Assembly (NCBI GenBank): GCA_024637255.1
Contig: JAGXFO010000012.1
Location: 66,474-130,473, forward strand
DNA length: 64,000 nt
From: Sulfurovum sp.
GTDB lineage: Bacteria > Campylobacterota > Campylobacteria > Campylobacterales > Sulfurovaceae
Reading direction: 5' to 3'
Shown here: in pieces, positions 15,707 through 24,404 of the stretch
Position numbering within the stretch: position 1 is the stretch's first letter
Layout: each line of letters opens with the position of its first letter
Program-made: the position numbers and the translations under genes
Notes under the pieces: generated by a model
What the model saw: only the letters and a program-made list of their open reading frames with translations
Database searches by the model: none
Told to the model about the DNA's origin: nothing

Positions 15707-16732
15707 TTAGTTTTCGTCTTGGTTAACGATTTTGTTTTTTGATATCCATGGCATCATCGTTCTTAGCTTAACGCCCGTTTGCTCGATGAGTGAAGCTCTC
15801 GCGTTTGTGCGCTCAGCATTCATTCTTGGGTATCCTGCTTTACCTTCAAGTATGAAGTCTTTTGCAAATCTACCATCTTGGATTTCTTTTAAGATCTCTT
15901 TCATGGCAGCTTTTGATTCAGCATTGATAACGCGTTTACCCGAAACATAGTCACCATACTCTGCCGTGTTTGAAATAGAGTATCTCATATCAGCGATTCC
16001 GCCCTCAAACATAAGGTCAACGATAAGCTTAAGCTCATGAAGACACTCAAAGTATGCAAGCTCTGGCGCATAACCCGCTTCAGTCAAAGTCTCAAACCCA
16101 GCTTGTACTAACGCAGTGGCCCCACCACAAAGTACTGCTTGCTCTCCGAAAAGGTCTGTTTCTGTTTCATCTTTGAAAGTAGTTTCGATAATCGCTGTTC
16201 TACCGCCACCAATAGCTGATGCATAAGAAAGTGCCAATGCCTTAGTTGTGCCACTTGGATCTTGACCAATAGCAATAAGATCTGGAATACCGCCACCTCT
16301 TGCAAATTCAGAACGCACTGTATGGCCTGGTGCTTTTGGTGCAATCATAGTAACGTTGATATTTTTAGCTGGGTGAATACGTCCATAATGAATGTTAAAT
16401 CCGTGACCAAAAGCGATAGTTGCACCATCTTTAAGGTTTGGAGCGATTTCTTCTGCATAGATTTCAGCCTGATTTTCATCCGGAAGAAGGATCATTACTA
16501 CGTCTGCTTTAGCTGTTGCTTCAGCTACTGTAAGTACTTCAAAATTTTTAGCCGCAGCTTTGTTCCAAGATGAACCGTCTTTTCTCAAACCAACAACCAC
16601 ATTGACACCAGAATCTCTGAGGTTTTCTGCATGCGCGTGTCCCTGTGAACCGAAACCGATCATTGCTACTGTTTTTGATTTGATGATATTGATATCACAA
16701 TCTTTGTCATAATATACATTTAAACTTGACAT
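15707..16732 (-). CDS. ilvC: Ketol-acid reductoisomerase
   Basis: Converts acetolactate or acetohydroxybutyrate to the dihydroxy acids in branched-chain amino acid synthesis, using NADPH and Mg2+. It has 341 aa, class I length. IGFGSQGHAHAENLRDSG is the cofactor loop, APKAPGHTVRSE and the acidic DETETDLFGEQ and CLHELKLIVDLMFEGG segments carry the metal-binding residues. GGATAACAA precedes the ATG. A small TGTATC/GATACA hairpin lies ~30 nt downstream of the stop without a clear T-run. It is apparently a single-gene unit. Confidence 0.97.
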   Translation of the reverse strand: MSSLNVYYDKDCDINIIKSKTVAMIGFGSQGHAHAENLRDSGVNVVVGLRKDGSSWNKAAAKNFEVLTVAEATAKADVVMILLPDENQAEIYAEEIAPNLKDGATIAFGHGFNIHYGRIHPAKNINVTMIAPKAPGHTVRSEFARGGGIPDLIAIGQDPSGTTKALALSYASAIGGGRTAIIETTFKDETETDLFGEQAVLCGGATALVQAGFETLTEAGYAPELAYFECLHELKLIVDLMFEGGIADMRYSISNTAEYGDYVSGKRVINAESKAAMKEILKEIQDGRFAKDFILEGKAGYPRMNAERTNARASLIEQTGVKLRTMMPWISKNKIVNQDEN

Positions 16733-16851
16733 TTGTTATCCTTCATGAATGAAAATTTTCGCGATTATATCCAAATAATACTTATTACTTTAAATCTTAT
16801 CTCCAACAATATAGTTATGGTATAATAAATTTTCATACTAAAGGAGTAACT

Positions 16852-17313
16852 TTGATCCATTTTCTCAACGAAACAATTTTATGGTGGCATTGGATTGTTT
16901 TTGGTATTGCCTTACTTATTTTAGATATGAGCTTGGGCACATTTTTTATCTTAGGGTTGGGTGTTGCTGCCATTACTGTGGGGGTGATAGACGTCTTTAT
17001 GGAAACAACTTTTACTGTAGAGCTGAGTATTTGGATGATACTTTCGATACTTGCTATTGCTTCATGGTTTAGGTGGTTTAGGGAAAATCCTATCACAGAC
17101 AGCGGACAGTCCAACTATAGACTCGACACTTTAGGCACAGTCATAGAAGACATACAGCCTCACAGTAGAGGCAAAGTTACCTTTGATACACCAGTCCTTG
17201 GCAACACCTCCTGGCATGCCACATCCAAAGTAGATATAGACAAAGATACGCGCGTTAAAATTGTTCAAATCAACGGTCAGCTTATAGAAGTTGCGCCACT
17301 ACATAAAGCATAA
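16852..17313 (+). CDS. NfeD-like membrane protein
   Basis: Short NfeD1b-type partner of SPFH proteins. The 153-aa protein has two to three membrane helices in the first 75 residues and a C-terminal OB-fold (about 90-150, LGTVIEDIQPHSRGKVTF to VKIVQINGQLIEV). NfeD and stomatin-like proteins work together in membrane microdomains or membrane-protein quality control. The start is TTG at 16852, set by an excellent AAAGGAGTAAC ribosome site six bases upstream. The stomatin-like gene begins 9 nt after the stop. Confidence 0.85.
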   Translation: MIHFLNETILWWHWIVFGIALLILDMSLGTFFILGLGVAAITVGVIDVFMETTFTVELSIWMILSILAIASWFRWFRENPITDSGQSNYRLDTLGTVIEDIQPHSRGKVTFDTPVLGNTSWHATSKVDIDKDTRVKIVQINGQLIEVAPLHKA

Positions 17314-17322
17314 GGAAACTAC

Positions 17323-18180
17323 ATGGAAGCATTAAATATAGTAATTGTTTTAGTCATTGGTATCATCATTACCCTCTATAAGGGTATCAATATTGTCCCT
17401 CAAGGTGAAGAATGGGTGGTAGAGCGTTTGGGTAAATTTTCACGTACGCTTACCCCTGGTCTCAACATCATCATACCTTATATTGAAGCAGTACGTCAGC
17501 GCATCACCACAAGAGACATCATTTTAGATATCCCCCAACAAGAGGTCATCACAAGAGATAATGCCGTCATTCTCACCAATGCCGTAACCTTCATACGTGT
17601 CACCAACCCAAGAGATGCACTCTACGGCATAGAAGATTTTAAACTGGCCATACAGCAACTGGTAATGACGACATTACGTTCTATATTAGGTGAAATGACA
17701 CTTGATGAAGCACTCTCAAACCGTGATCAGATTAAAACAAGACTCAAAGACCAGATAGTTGATGATGTCGCCGACTGGGGCGTCACGGTCAAATCTGTTG
17801 AGATACAAGACATTGCACCGAGCCAATCGATGCAAGCCTCTATGGAAAGACAGGCTGCGGCTGAACGAGAAAGAAGAGCTATAGAAACGACCGCTGAGGG
17901 TAACAAAAATGCTGCTATTTTAGAGGCAGACGGTAAGCTCGCCGCAGCAGAACGTGAAGCCAAAGCACAAATTGTTTTAGCCAATGCCTCAGCCGAAGCC
18001 ATCCGTATGATAAGTGAAAACATCAAAGATCAGGAACTCCCGGCCATGTTCTTGCTAGGTGACAGATATATCACTTCCTTGGAAAAGATAAGTAAAAGTG
18101 CCAACTCGAAATTTGTAATCTATCCTGCAGATTTACAAGGTGCCATTAAAGGTATGCTGGGAAATGTATTTAAAAAATAA
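17323..18180 (+). CDS. SPFH/stomatin-like protein (QmcA type)
   Basis: A 285-aa slipin/stomatin family protein. One N-terminal membrane helix (about 3-22) is followed by the SPFH domain: VPQGEEWVVERLGKFSRTL, PGLNIIIPYIEAVRQR and TLRSILGEMTLDEALSNRD. A coiled-coil rich in Ala/Glu/Arg (about 165-225, AAAERERRAIETTAEG) then leads to the C-terminus. Homologues form large oligomeric cages around FtsH-HflKC-like assemblies. It is the downstream partner of the NfeD gene, a conserved pairing, with AAGGAAACT before the ATG. Confidence 0.9.
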   Translation: MEALNIVIVLVIGIIITLYKGINIVPQGEEWVVERLGKFSRTLTPGLNIIIPYIEAVRQRITTRDIILDIPQQEVITRDNAVILTNAVTFIRVTNPRDALYGIEDFKLAIQQLVMTTLRSILGEMTLDEALSNRDQIKTRLKDQIVDDVADWGVTVKSVEIQDIAPSQSMQASMERQAAAERERRAIETTAEGNKNAAILEADGKLAAAEREAKAQIVLANASAEAIRMISENIKDQELPAMFLLGDRYITSLEKISKSANSKFVIYPADLQGAIKGMLGNVFKK

Positions 18181-18322
18181 AGTACGCTAAGCTGACTTTG
18201 AACTGCTTCATGTGCGCAATGTCAGAACCAAAGATGACGTGCAAACTTGCATATGCATCTTTAGGATCTTTCATTTTAACCACAACCTTGAAAAACAACA
18301 CAAACTTTAAAAACGGAAAAAA

Positions 18323-18679
18323 ATGAAAAAAACAATGTGGGGACTAATGCTCTTAATGCTCACCATTGTGAGATTAAACGCGGACGTTAAAATGCATGCA
18401 TCACTGCCAGAAGAGCCAACAATCGAAAGGCCAGAAAGACCTATCGCTCCGGTAGTTGTTCCTGTTCCCCTGTATGGCATAAACTATAACACTTATGTTA
18501 CAACAAATGAATCCAATTGTGACCCATACATAAATATCATCAAGGCAAAAGAGGAGGAAATCCAAACCTTGCTAAAAGAGATTGCTAGTTTAAAAAACAA
18601 AGAACAGATACGCAAACAAAAAGAACTCAAAGAAGAATACGACAAACAATTAGAAAAATTTGAAGCAAGAGGGAAGTAA
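18323..18679 (+). CDS. Hypothetical exported coiled-coil protein
   Basis: Not recognised. The 118-aa protein has a plausible signal peptide (residues 1-20), a short proline-rich stretch (about 28-50), one isolated Cys near 67, and a charged coiled coil from about 72 to the end, rich in Lys and Glu. It could be a small periplasmic scaffold. It is directly followed by the arylsulfatase remnant and lies in a patch of decayed genes, so it may itself be a young or degenerating gene. Confidence 0.5.
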   Translation: MKKTMWGLMLLMLTIVRLNADVKMHASLPEEPTIERPERPIAPVVVPVPLYGINYNTYVTTNESNCDPYINIIKAKEEEIQTLLKEIASLKNKEQIRKQKELKEEYDKQLEKFEARGK

Positions 18680-18940
18680 CATTTCCATTTGATGATCGTG
18701 TTTTTGAAAGAATCATCGCCTCCAATGTGGGTCGTCCTGATTTGATGCAGGGCAGGACTTCTCTGACGTTGGCCGAGGGAATGACAGGCATGACAGAAAA
18801 TGTCTTTTTAAGTCTTAAAAATAAATCCCACAGCATTACGGCTGAAGATGTATGTCAATGACCGCAAAGTTGCTAAAGGACGCATTGAGCGTACTCAGCC
18901 GGCTATTTTCTCTATTTCTCTCCTTGACGGGGAGGAATGA
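18679..18940 (+). pseudogene. Arylsulfatase remnant (C-terminal pieces, internal deletion and frameshift)
   Basis: One frame starting at 18679 reads FDDRVFERIIASNVGRPDL, then SLTLAEGMTGMTENVFLSL and KNKSHSITAED before a stop at 18859-18861. A second frame, offset by one, opens at 18848 and reads YVNDRKVAKGRIERTQPAIF before a stop at 18938-18940. Both halves resemble the late part of bacterial arylsulfatases (GMT..PE....KN.S..ITAE, then L.VD.K.VA.GR.ERT.P..FS). The ~70 residues normally between them are missing, and the catalytic N-terminal domain is absent. I read it as a relic of a deleted sulfatase gene. Confidence 0.7.
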
Positions 18941-18987
18941 TTTTCAAAAACCCTATAAAAAAATATCATTAAAATATCATTTAAGGA

Positions 18988-18993
18988 TATAAT
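18988..18993 (+). promoter_or_regulatory. -10 element upstream of ppk2 (TATAAT)
   Basis: TATAAT within an AT-rich stretch containing two AATATCATT direct repeats, 42 nt before the ppk2 ATG. GAAGGACAG provides the ribosome site. Confidence 0.5.
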
Positions 18994-19035
18994 AATATCA
19001 AATACAGAGAAATAAAATCGTAGAAGGACAGTGGA

Positions 19036-19794
19036 ATGAAAAAGGAAGTCTATAAAAAAGAACTTTATGATCTGCAGGTTCAGTTGGTGAAATTTCAAAA
19101 GCATGTGCTTGAAAATAATCTGCAAGTATGTCTTGTTCTCGAAGGGCGTGATGCTGCCGGGAAAGATGGAACAATTAAACGTTTTACTGAACATTTGAGT
19201 CCACGAGAGGCACGAACAGTTGCTTTGGGAAAACCTTCGGACAAAGATAAAATGTCATGGTATTTTCAGCGCTTTGTTCCGCATCTGCCTACTGGAGAAG
19301 AAATTGTATTTTTCAATCGGAGCTGGTACAACCGTGCAGGTGTTGAAAAAGTGATGGGATTTTGCAGTAAAGAAGAGCATAAAAGATTTATGAATGAGGT
19401 TGGCAGTTTTGAACAGATGTTGACACATTCAGGTATGCTTTTTTTTAAGTATTATCTTGATATTTCAGAAAAAGAACAAAAAAAGCGCTTGGATGCCAGA
19501 AAGACTGATCCGCTCAAGCAATGGAAACTAAGTCCGATCGATGCACAGGCACAAAAGTACTGGCATGAATATTCAGAGGCCAGAGATGAAATGTTTGCCA
19601 AAACATCGTTTGTTTTTGCCCCATGGCATATTGTTCATACTGATGATAAAAAAACGGCAAGGATCAATATGATCAAACATTTTCTTAGCTCTGTGGATTA
19701 TCCGGGCAAAGATGACAAATTATTGATATATGAACATAAGGTCATCTGCATGTTTGATGCAGCTTGTCATGAAAAAAGCATGATCGAGCCATGA
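19036..19794 (+). CDS. ppk2: Polyphosphate kinase 2
   Basis: PPK2 transfers phosphate between polyphosphate and nucleoside di- or monophosphates. The 252-aa single-domain protein carries the Walker A motif GRDAAGKDG (37-45), the following FTEHLSPREAR, and the FFNRSWYNRAGVEKVMGF segment (from about 92). DPLKQWKLSPID and FAPWHIVHTDDK are further family landmarks. It is intact although flanked on both sides by broken genes. Its last four bases overlap the start of the damaged DUF4010 gene. The CHAD protein at 48201-49568 is another possible polyphosphate-linked protein in the window. Confidence 0.95.
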   Translation: MKKEVYKKELYDLQVQLVKFQKHVLENNLQVCLVLEGRDAAGKDGTIKRFTEHLSPREARTVALGKPSDKDKMSWYFQRFVPHLPTGEEIVFFNRSWYNRAGVEKVMGFCSKEEHKRFMNEVGSFEQMLTHSGMLFFKYYLDISEKEQKKRLDARKTDPLKQWKLSPIDAQAQKYWHEYSEARDEMFAKTSFVFAPWHIVHTDDKKTARINMIKHFLSSVDYPGKDDKLLIYEHKVICMFDAACHEKSMIEP

Positions 19795-20775
19795 ATTTCA
19801 ATCCGGATTTGATTCATTTTATCGTCACGATTGTACTGAGTTTTCTTATAGGGTTGGAGTGGAGATTAAAGCATACAGACTAGAGTTCCATGCTGATGCA
19901 CCCAAAAACTTTTTTGGTACCACTCGTACCTTTACGTTTATCAGTATACTTATAGTATACACTATAGGACCATTGACGCTGATATATCCTTTATAGATGT
20001 TTGCGCTACTTTTTTGTATTGATAGTTTTTATTCTGAATGCAAAAAAAGCCATTCTTAGTTTGGTTGATAGTTGTTGTGATTTCAGGCATTTCTTATAGT
20101 GGATATATGGTGCATAAGTATCTTCTTCCTTCTAAAAGTTTTTTTATAACGGGCATCATCGGGGGTCTTTATTCTTCTACGGCAACTACTGTAGTATTGG
20201 CTAAAAAAGCCAGGGAGTTAGAACCCAATGGAATGATCACAGCATCCATCATTGCAGCAACCTCTGTGATGTATCTTCGCCTCATTGTTATTGCCTTGGT
20301 ATTCAATATAGGCATTGCCAAAAATATTTATCTGCCACTTTTATTTTTCGCATTATTTGGTTTTATGGTGGCATTTGATTATTATAGATTAGGCACCAAG
20401 ACACAAAATTCTTTGAAAATAGAAGACAAGAATCCTCTTGAACTCGGTACAGCTTTTGTCTTTTCGGCACTTTTTGTCATAATGATTGTGGCAACACACT
20501 TTGTAACGGAATTTTATGGCTCCAGTGGATTAAAAATGCTTTCTTTTATTGTAGGATTTACAGATATTGATCCATTTATTCTTTCACTGCTTACTGGAAA
20601 GTATGCAGTAACGCAGCATGAGATTTACGCTGCAATCTTAATCTCAATAGGAAGCAATAATATTCTCAAAGGAGTCTATTCCCTTTGGTTTGGCAGTTGG
20701 TCAAAAACATCACATGCCTTTATGTGGCTAGTTGTGTTGGGTATCGCTGCAATATCTGCAGGACTGCTGAATTAA
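19791..20775 (+). pseudogene. MgtC/SapB-type DUF4010 membrane protein, frameshifted
   Basis: Three frames together make one recognisable protein. The ATG at 19791 overlaps the ppk2 stop and gives IHFIVTIVLSFLIGLEWRLK before a stop at 19881. A second frame from about 19871 gives EFHADAPKNFFGTTRTFTFI and TIGPLTLIYPL before a stop near 19995. A third, from the ATG at 20038 (directly after an in-frame TGA), gives 245 aa of multi-spanning protein ending in LGIAAISAGLLN, with GGLYSSTATTVVLAKKAREL as a DUF4010 landmark. At least two frameshifts plus a stop are needed. The long 3' part lacks a ribosome site and is probably not made, unless these are sequencing errors. Confidence 0.75.
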
Positions 20776-20803
20776 ATTTTAAGTGAATGAAAATTTAACT
20801 CTC

Positions 20804-21439
20804 TTACTTCGAAAAATGCTGATAATCCTTCACGCCATGCCAGTCACCGCCCCACTCCCAGTCATATTTTTTAAACAATTGGACAATTTGATCATTTTTC
20901 AATAAAATTGCTTTATCTTTAAATGTAGCATTTGTGTGAGCTCTTTTTCTATAAGTCAAAGATGCCTTATGTGAGATATGCCCTTGTCTGGAAACATAAG
21001 GATTTTCTATGGGGTTAATGTCTATAGCTTTGCCGTAAGAATGCTTCGACCACTGTTTAGATCCTGTTGCATTTCTACAGTTAAAGGCTGAAGTATTGTC
21101 AGCTTCTATGGACTGCCAATCATTCCCCTTGTAGCTACTCACTAACTTCATTTTTTTAACAGGATAAGCCATCTCATAAAGGTTTTTAAAAATCTCTGTT
21201 ACCTCAACAGCAACCCCCTTATGTACAACGATTTCACCCATCATTTCTTTGCCTCTGAAATCTATATGTTTTACACGAAGATAACGCAAATCTTCTAAAG
21301 AAACGGGACAGCTATTTCTCCAAGAATTTCCTTCTATCATACGCTTTTTAATTTGGGGTGTGATCTGCGAAATGCTCGACTGATAGTCAGCAAAAAGACC
21401 TATAGTTAACATAAGTGACATTAGCGTTATTTTTATCAT
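20804..21439 (-). CDS. M15-family peptidoglycan peptidase (VanY/endolysin-like)
   Basis: A 211-aa exported zinc peptidase. Residues 1-17 form a signal peptide (to LFA-D). The zinc ligands are visible as His and Asp in WSKHSYGKAIDINP and the final His in DYQHFSK, with the Trp-rich WEWGGDWHG just before it, typical of M15 L-Ala-D-Glu or D-Ala-D-Ala peptidases. It should cut peptide stems of periplasmic peptidoglycan. A TATAAT (minus strand, 21451 to 21446) ends 6 nt before the ATG, so the mRNA is predicted to be leaderless. Confidence 0.85.
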   Translation of the reverse strand: MIKITLMSLMLTIGLFADYQSSISQITPQIKKRMIEGNSWRNSCPVSLEDLRYLRVKHIDFRGKEMMGEIVVHKGVAVEVTEIFKNLYEMAYPVKKMKLVSSYKGNDWQSIEADNTSAFNCRNATGSKQWSKHSYGKAIDINPIENPYVSRQGHISHKASLTYRKRAHTNATFKDKAILLKNDQIVQLFKKYDWEWGGDWHGVKDYQHFSK

Positions 21440-21445
21440 AAAATT

Positions 21446-21451
21446 ATTATA
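21446..21451 (-). promoter_or_regulatory. -10 element (TATAAT) six bases before the M15 peptidase start
   Basis: Minus-strand TATAAT with only AATTTT between it and the ATG. There is no room for a Shine-Dalgarno, so this predicts leaderless transcription. Confidence 0.5.
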
Positions 21452-21525
21452 ACATATTGTATGATTTACTTTCGATTTACGCTATTAGATTAATATATAT
21501 AAAATGCGCACCATAAAGGAAACAA

Positions 21526-22356
21526 ATGGAACAATTTAAAACCTATGCTCTCATGACAGGGCTTACCCTACTTTTTATCTGGTTTGGAGGTATGATTGCA
21601 GGGCAAACGGGGATGATTATCGCTTTTATTGCAGCTGCAGGGATGAATTTTTATGCGTATTATTATAGCGACACACAAATATTGAAACACTACCATGCCA
21701 TACCTGTAGACCACGACCATGCTACAGGACTTTATAAAATAGTAGAAAGGCTCACACAGCGCGCCAATTTGCCAATGCCCGCACTTTATATTATACCTGA
21801 AGCACAGCCTAATGCTTTTGCAACGGGGCGCAACTATGAACACGCGGCCGTAGCAGTCACAGAAGGCTTGCTTGACCTTATGACAGAAGAAGAGATAGAA
21901 GCCGTCATCGCACATGAGCTTAGTCACATTAAGCATTATGACATGCTCATAGGCACTGTGACTGCGACCATTGCAGGAGCTATCGCTATGCTTGCGCAAT
22001 TTGGTATGTTTTTTGGTGGCGGAGATAGAAATAGACCAAACCCTATAGTAATGATAGCGCTCATGCTCATCATGCCTTTGGCTGCAAGCATCATACAAAT
22101 GACCGTAAGCAGAAACCGTGAATTTATGGCTGATGAAGGATCGGCCAAAATGACAGGTCACCCCGAGTGGTTACAAAGTGCGTTGGCAAAGTTAGATAGT
22201 TATGCACGAGGTACCGCTATGCATGATGCAGATCCACAAACAGCGCATATGTTCATCATCAATCCTTTTACAGGTAAAGATGTGTCATTTAAACAACTTT
22301 TCAGTACACACCCGAGTACTGAACAAAGAATTGAAAGACTTGAAGCACTAAAATAA
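21526..22356 (+). CDS. htpX: Membrane zinc metalloprotease HtpX
   Basis: HtpX degrades misfolded membrane proteins under stress. The 276-aa protein has two N-terminal helices (about 7-24 and 28-47), the zinc motif H130-E-L-S-H134 in VIAHELSHIKHYD, two further helices (about 143-162 and 172-190) and the glutamate ligand E199 in NREFMADE. NAFATGRN is a typical HtpX loop. AAAGGAAACAA precedes the ATG and TATAAAAT lies upstream. Confidence 0.95.
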   Translation: MEQFKTYALMTGLTLLFIWFGGMIAGQTGMIIAFIAAAGMNFYAYYYSDTQILKHYHAIPVDHDHATGLYKIVERLTQRANLPMPALYIIPEAQPNAFATGRNYEHAAVAVTEGLLDLMTEEEIEAVIAHELSHIKHYDMLIGTVTATIAGAIAMLAQFGMFFGGGDRNRPNPIVMIALMLIMPLAASIIQMTVSRNREFMADEGSAKMTGHPEWLQSALAKLDSYARGTAMHDADPQTAHMFIINPFTGKDVSFKQLFSTHPSTEQRIERLEALK

Positions 22357-22433
22357 AATCTGTGATATAATTCACACATGATAACAATAATACAAATTCT
22401 TACTTTTAACCCCTCTCAAAGGAGTAACTAAAC

Positions 22434-24404
22434 ATGTCTCCATTTGCCATACAGCTCATGCACGGATGTCTCTCCTGTGACATCGAACAAAAAGACCAAA
22501 ATAATTTTCAGGCTTTACAAAAACTGGGTGCCATAGAAGAAGTCAATGGGTTATGGAAGCTGGGAAGTCTTTACCGCGTGGGAAGACTCTACGTAGGCAA
22601 TGACGGCAGAGGGTATGTGGAGGCAGAATTTAAAGAACAAAAAGATTTACTCATCGAACCTGACCATTTTGGAGATGCCAAGCGGGGAGATGTGGTAGTT
22701 GCCAAACGCATCATTGCAAGACGCGGTCGTGCCAGTGGGAAGATACAACTCGTCATAGAAAAAGCCTATCTTTTTACTATTGCCTATACCCACAGAGATG
22801 AACAAGGTCATTTTTCTATACTAAACATCCGCACAGGCGAACATACACACGCTGTCATGAAAGGCATGGATTTAAAAGCTTTTAAGCTGGGTACTGTTCT
22901 AAAAGTAGATGTAGACAATGACAAAGTTTTAGAAGTCATGGGAACACTGGATGATCCTAAAGTAGATGAGAAGATTTCACTTGCCCTGTATGGGCGTGAG
23001 GATGCTTTTCCTGAAGAATGTCTGAAGGATGCGAGGGAAGTAGAGTCTGAAGTGAACAAAGAAGAACACCCAAACCGCGTAGATCTCACCCATTTGGACT
23101 TTTGTACCATTGACCCCGTCACTGCAAAAGATTTTGATGATGCCATTTACTTTGACATGGAAGCCTATACGCTTTATCTTGCCATCGCTGATGTAAGTCA
23201 TTATGTACCTTTCTTTACTCCTATCGATAAAGAAGCAAAAAAGCGTGGTTTTACCACCTATTTACCACATAAGTCTTTTCCTATGCTTCCGCGTGAGTTG
23301 AGTGAAAACATTTGTTCACTTAAACCCAATGTAGATAGACTTGCATTTGTAGCCAAAATAGCTTTGGACAGAACAACATTGCAACCGCTTAAAGAAGAGT
23401 TTTTTGAAGCTATTATTCATTCAAAATTTCGTTTTAACTATGAAAACATAGATGCTATCTTGGAAAATAAAGGTGAAAAAAACACTGGTATCGTAGCCCA
23501 AATTTTAATATGGTTGCTTCCTTTGCAAAAAATCACCGTTAGACTACACCACAAAAGACTCAAAAATGGATTTGATTTTAGATCTGAAGAAACCAAATTA
23601 AGCATCGATGCAAATCATCTGCTTTTAAGTACACAGATAGAAACAGGGACACCTTCACATTCACTCATAGAAGAATGTATGCTCCTTGCCAATCAAGCTT
23701 CAGCTAAGCGTTTTACAGGAGAAGGTGATGGTATTTTTCGTATACACGAGCCGCCACAGCTTACCAAGATGGAAACTTTACTTGCTGAATTGGCAACTAT
23801 AGGACTTTATGTAGAGGAGTATGAAGACTCTCCTACTCTCATACGTGCCATACAAAAAGAAGCAGCAAAAATGGGTCTTGCTTCTGAAGTCGATTCTATG
23901 ATTATCAAGTCTTTACGCAGAGCTTCCTATTCGGCACAAAACGTAGGACATTTTGGACTTGGATTTAGCCATTACAGTCATTTCACCTCTCCTATCCGTA
24001 GGTATTCTGACCTTATCCTTCACCGCCTCATTAAAACGCAATTGCGTGAAGAGGGAGAAGAAGCCAGCTATCTTTTACGCAACATAGAGCCTCTGTGTGC
24101 AAGAGTCTCTGAACTTGAACGTGAAGCCACAAAATGTGAGTGGGATTTTAGAGACCGTAAGTTTGCACGTTGGGCCGCAGAGCACTTAGGTGAAATCTTC
24201 GAAGCAGAGATTATTGAAGCAGGAGAAAGTGCCAAAGCTTTACTTAAAGGTGAGATTCAAGGCATTACCGTGCATCTTATGGGTAATGATGTCATGCTTT
24301 TTGATAAAGTCAAAGTCAAATTAAACGAAGCAAATATACCCCAGGCTCTTATTATGGCTGAACTGATTGAGAAGTTGAGCAAAGAAGAGATGGAGTTAGT
24401 CTAA
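22434..24404 (+). CDS. rnr: Ribonuclease R (RNB-family exoribonuclease)
   Basis: 3'-5' exoribonuclease that degrades structured RNA. It has 656 aa, shorter than E. coli RNase R but typical for this phylum. The RNB core contains TIDPVTAKDFDDAIYFD (metal-binding Asp cluster), LPRELSENICSLKPN and HFTSPIRRYSDLILHRLI; a cold-shock-like region precedes it and an S1-like domain ends it. The start has a strong AAAGGAGTAACTAAAC ribosome site. It overlaps holA by one base (TAATG). Confidence 0.93.
   Translation: MSPFAIQLMHGCLSCDIEQKDQNNFQALQKLGAIEEVNGLWKLGSLYRVGRLYVGNDGRGYVEAEFKEQKDLLIEPDHFGDAKRGDVVVAKRIIARRGRASGKIQLVIEKAYLFTIAYTHRDEQGHFSILNIRTGEHTHAVMKGMDLKAFKLGTVLKVDVDNDKVLEVMGTLDDPKVDEKISLALYGREDAFPEECLKDAREVESEVNKEEHPNRVDLTHLDFCTIDPVTAKDFDDAIYFDMEAYTLYLAIADVSHYVPFFTPIDKEAKKRGFTTYLPHKSFPMLPRELSENICSLKPNVDRLAFVAKIALDRTTLQPLKEEFFEAIIHSKFRFNYENIDAILENKGEKNTGIVAQILIWLLPLQKITVRLHHKRLKNGFDFRSEETKLSIDANHLLLSTQIETGTPSHSLIEECMLLANQASAKRFTGEGDGIFRIHEPPQLTKMETLLAELATIGLYVEEYEDSPTLIRAIQKEAAKMGLASEVDSMIIKSLRRASYSAQNVGHFGLGFSHYSHFTSPIRRYSDLILHRLIKTQLREEGEEASYLLRNIEPLCARVSELEREATKCEWDFRDRKFARWAAEHLGEIFEAEIIEAGESAKALLKGEIQGITVHLMGNDVMLFDKVKVKLNEANIPQALIMAELIEKLSKEEMELV

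Noticed and set aside
18170..18274. 34-codon minus-strand frame (MKDPKDAYASLHVIFG...) overlapping the stomatin-like gene end
   Set aside because: Protein-like composition but no recognised family and a weak ribosome site; not enough to call a gene.
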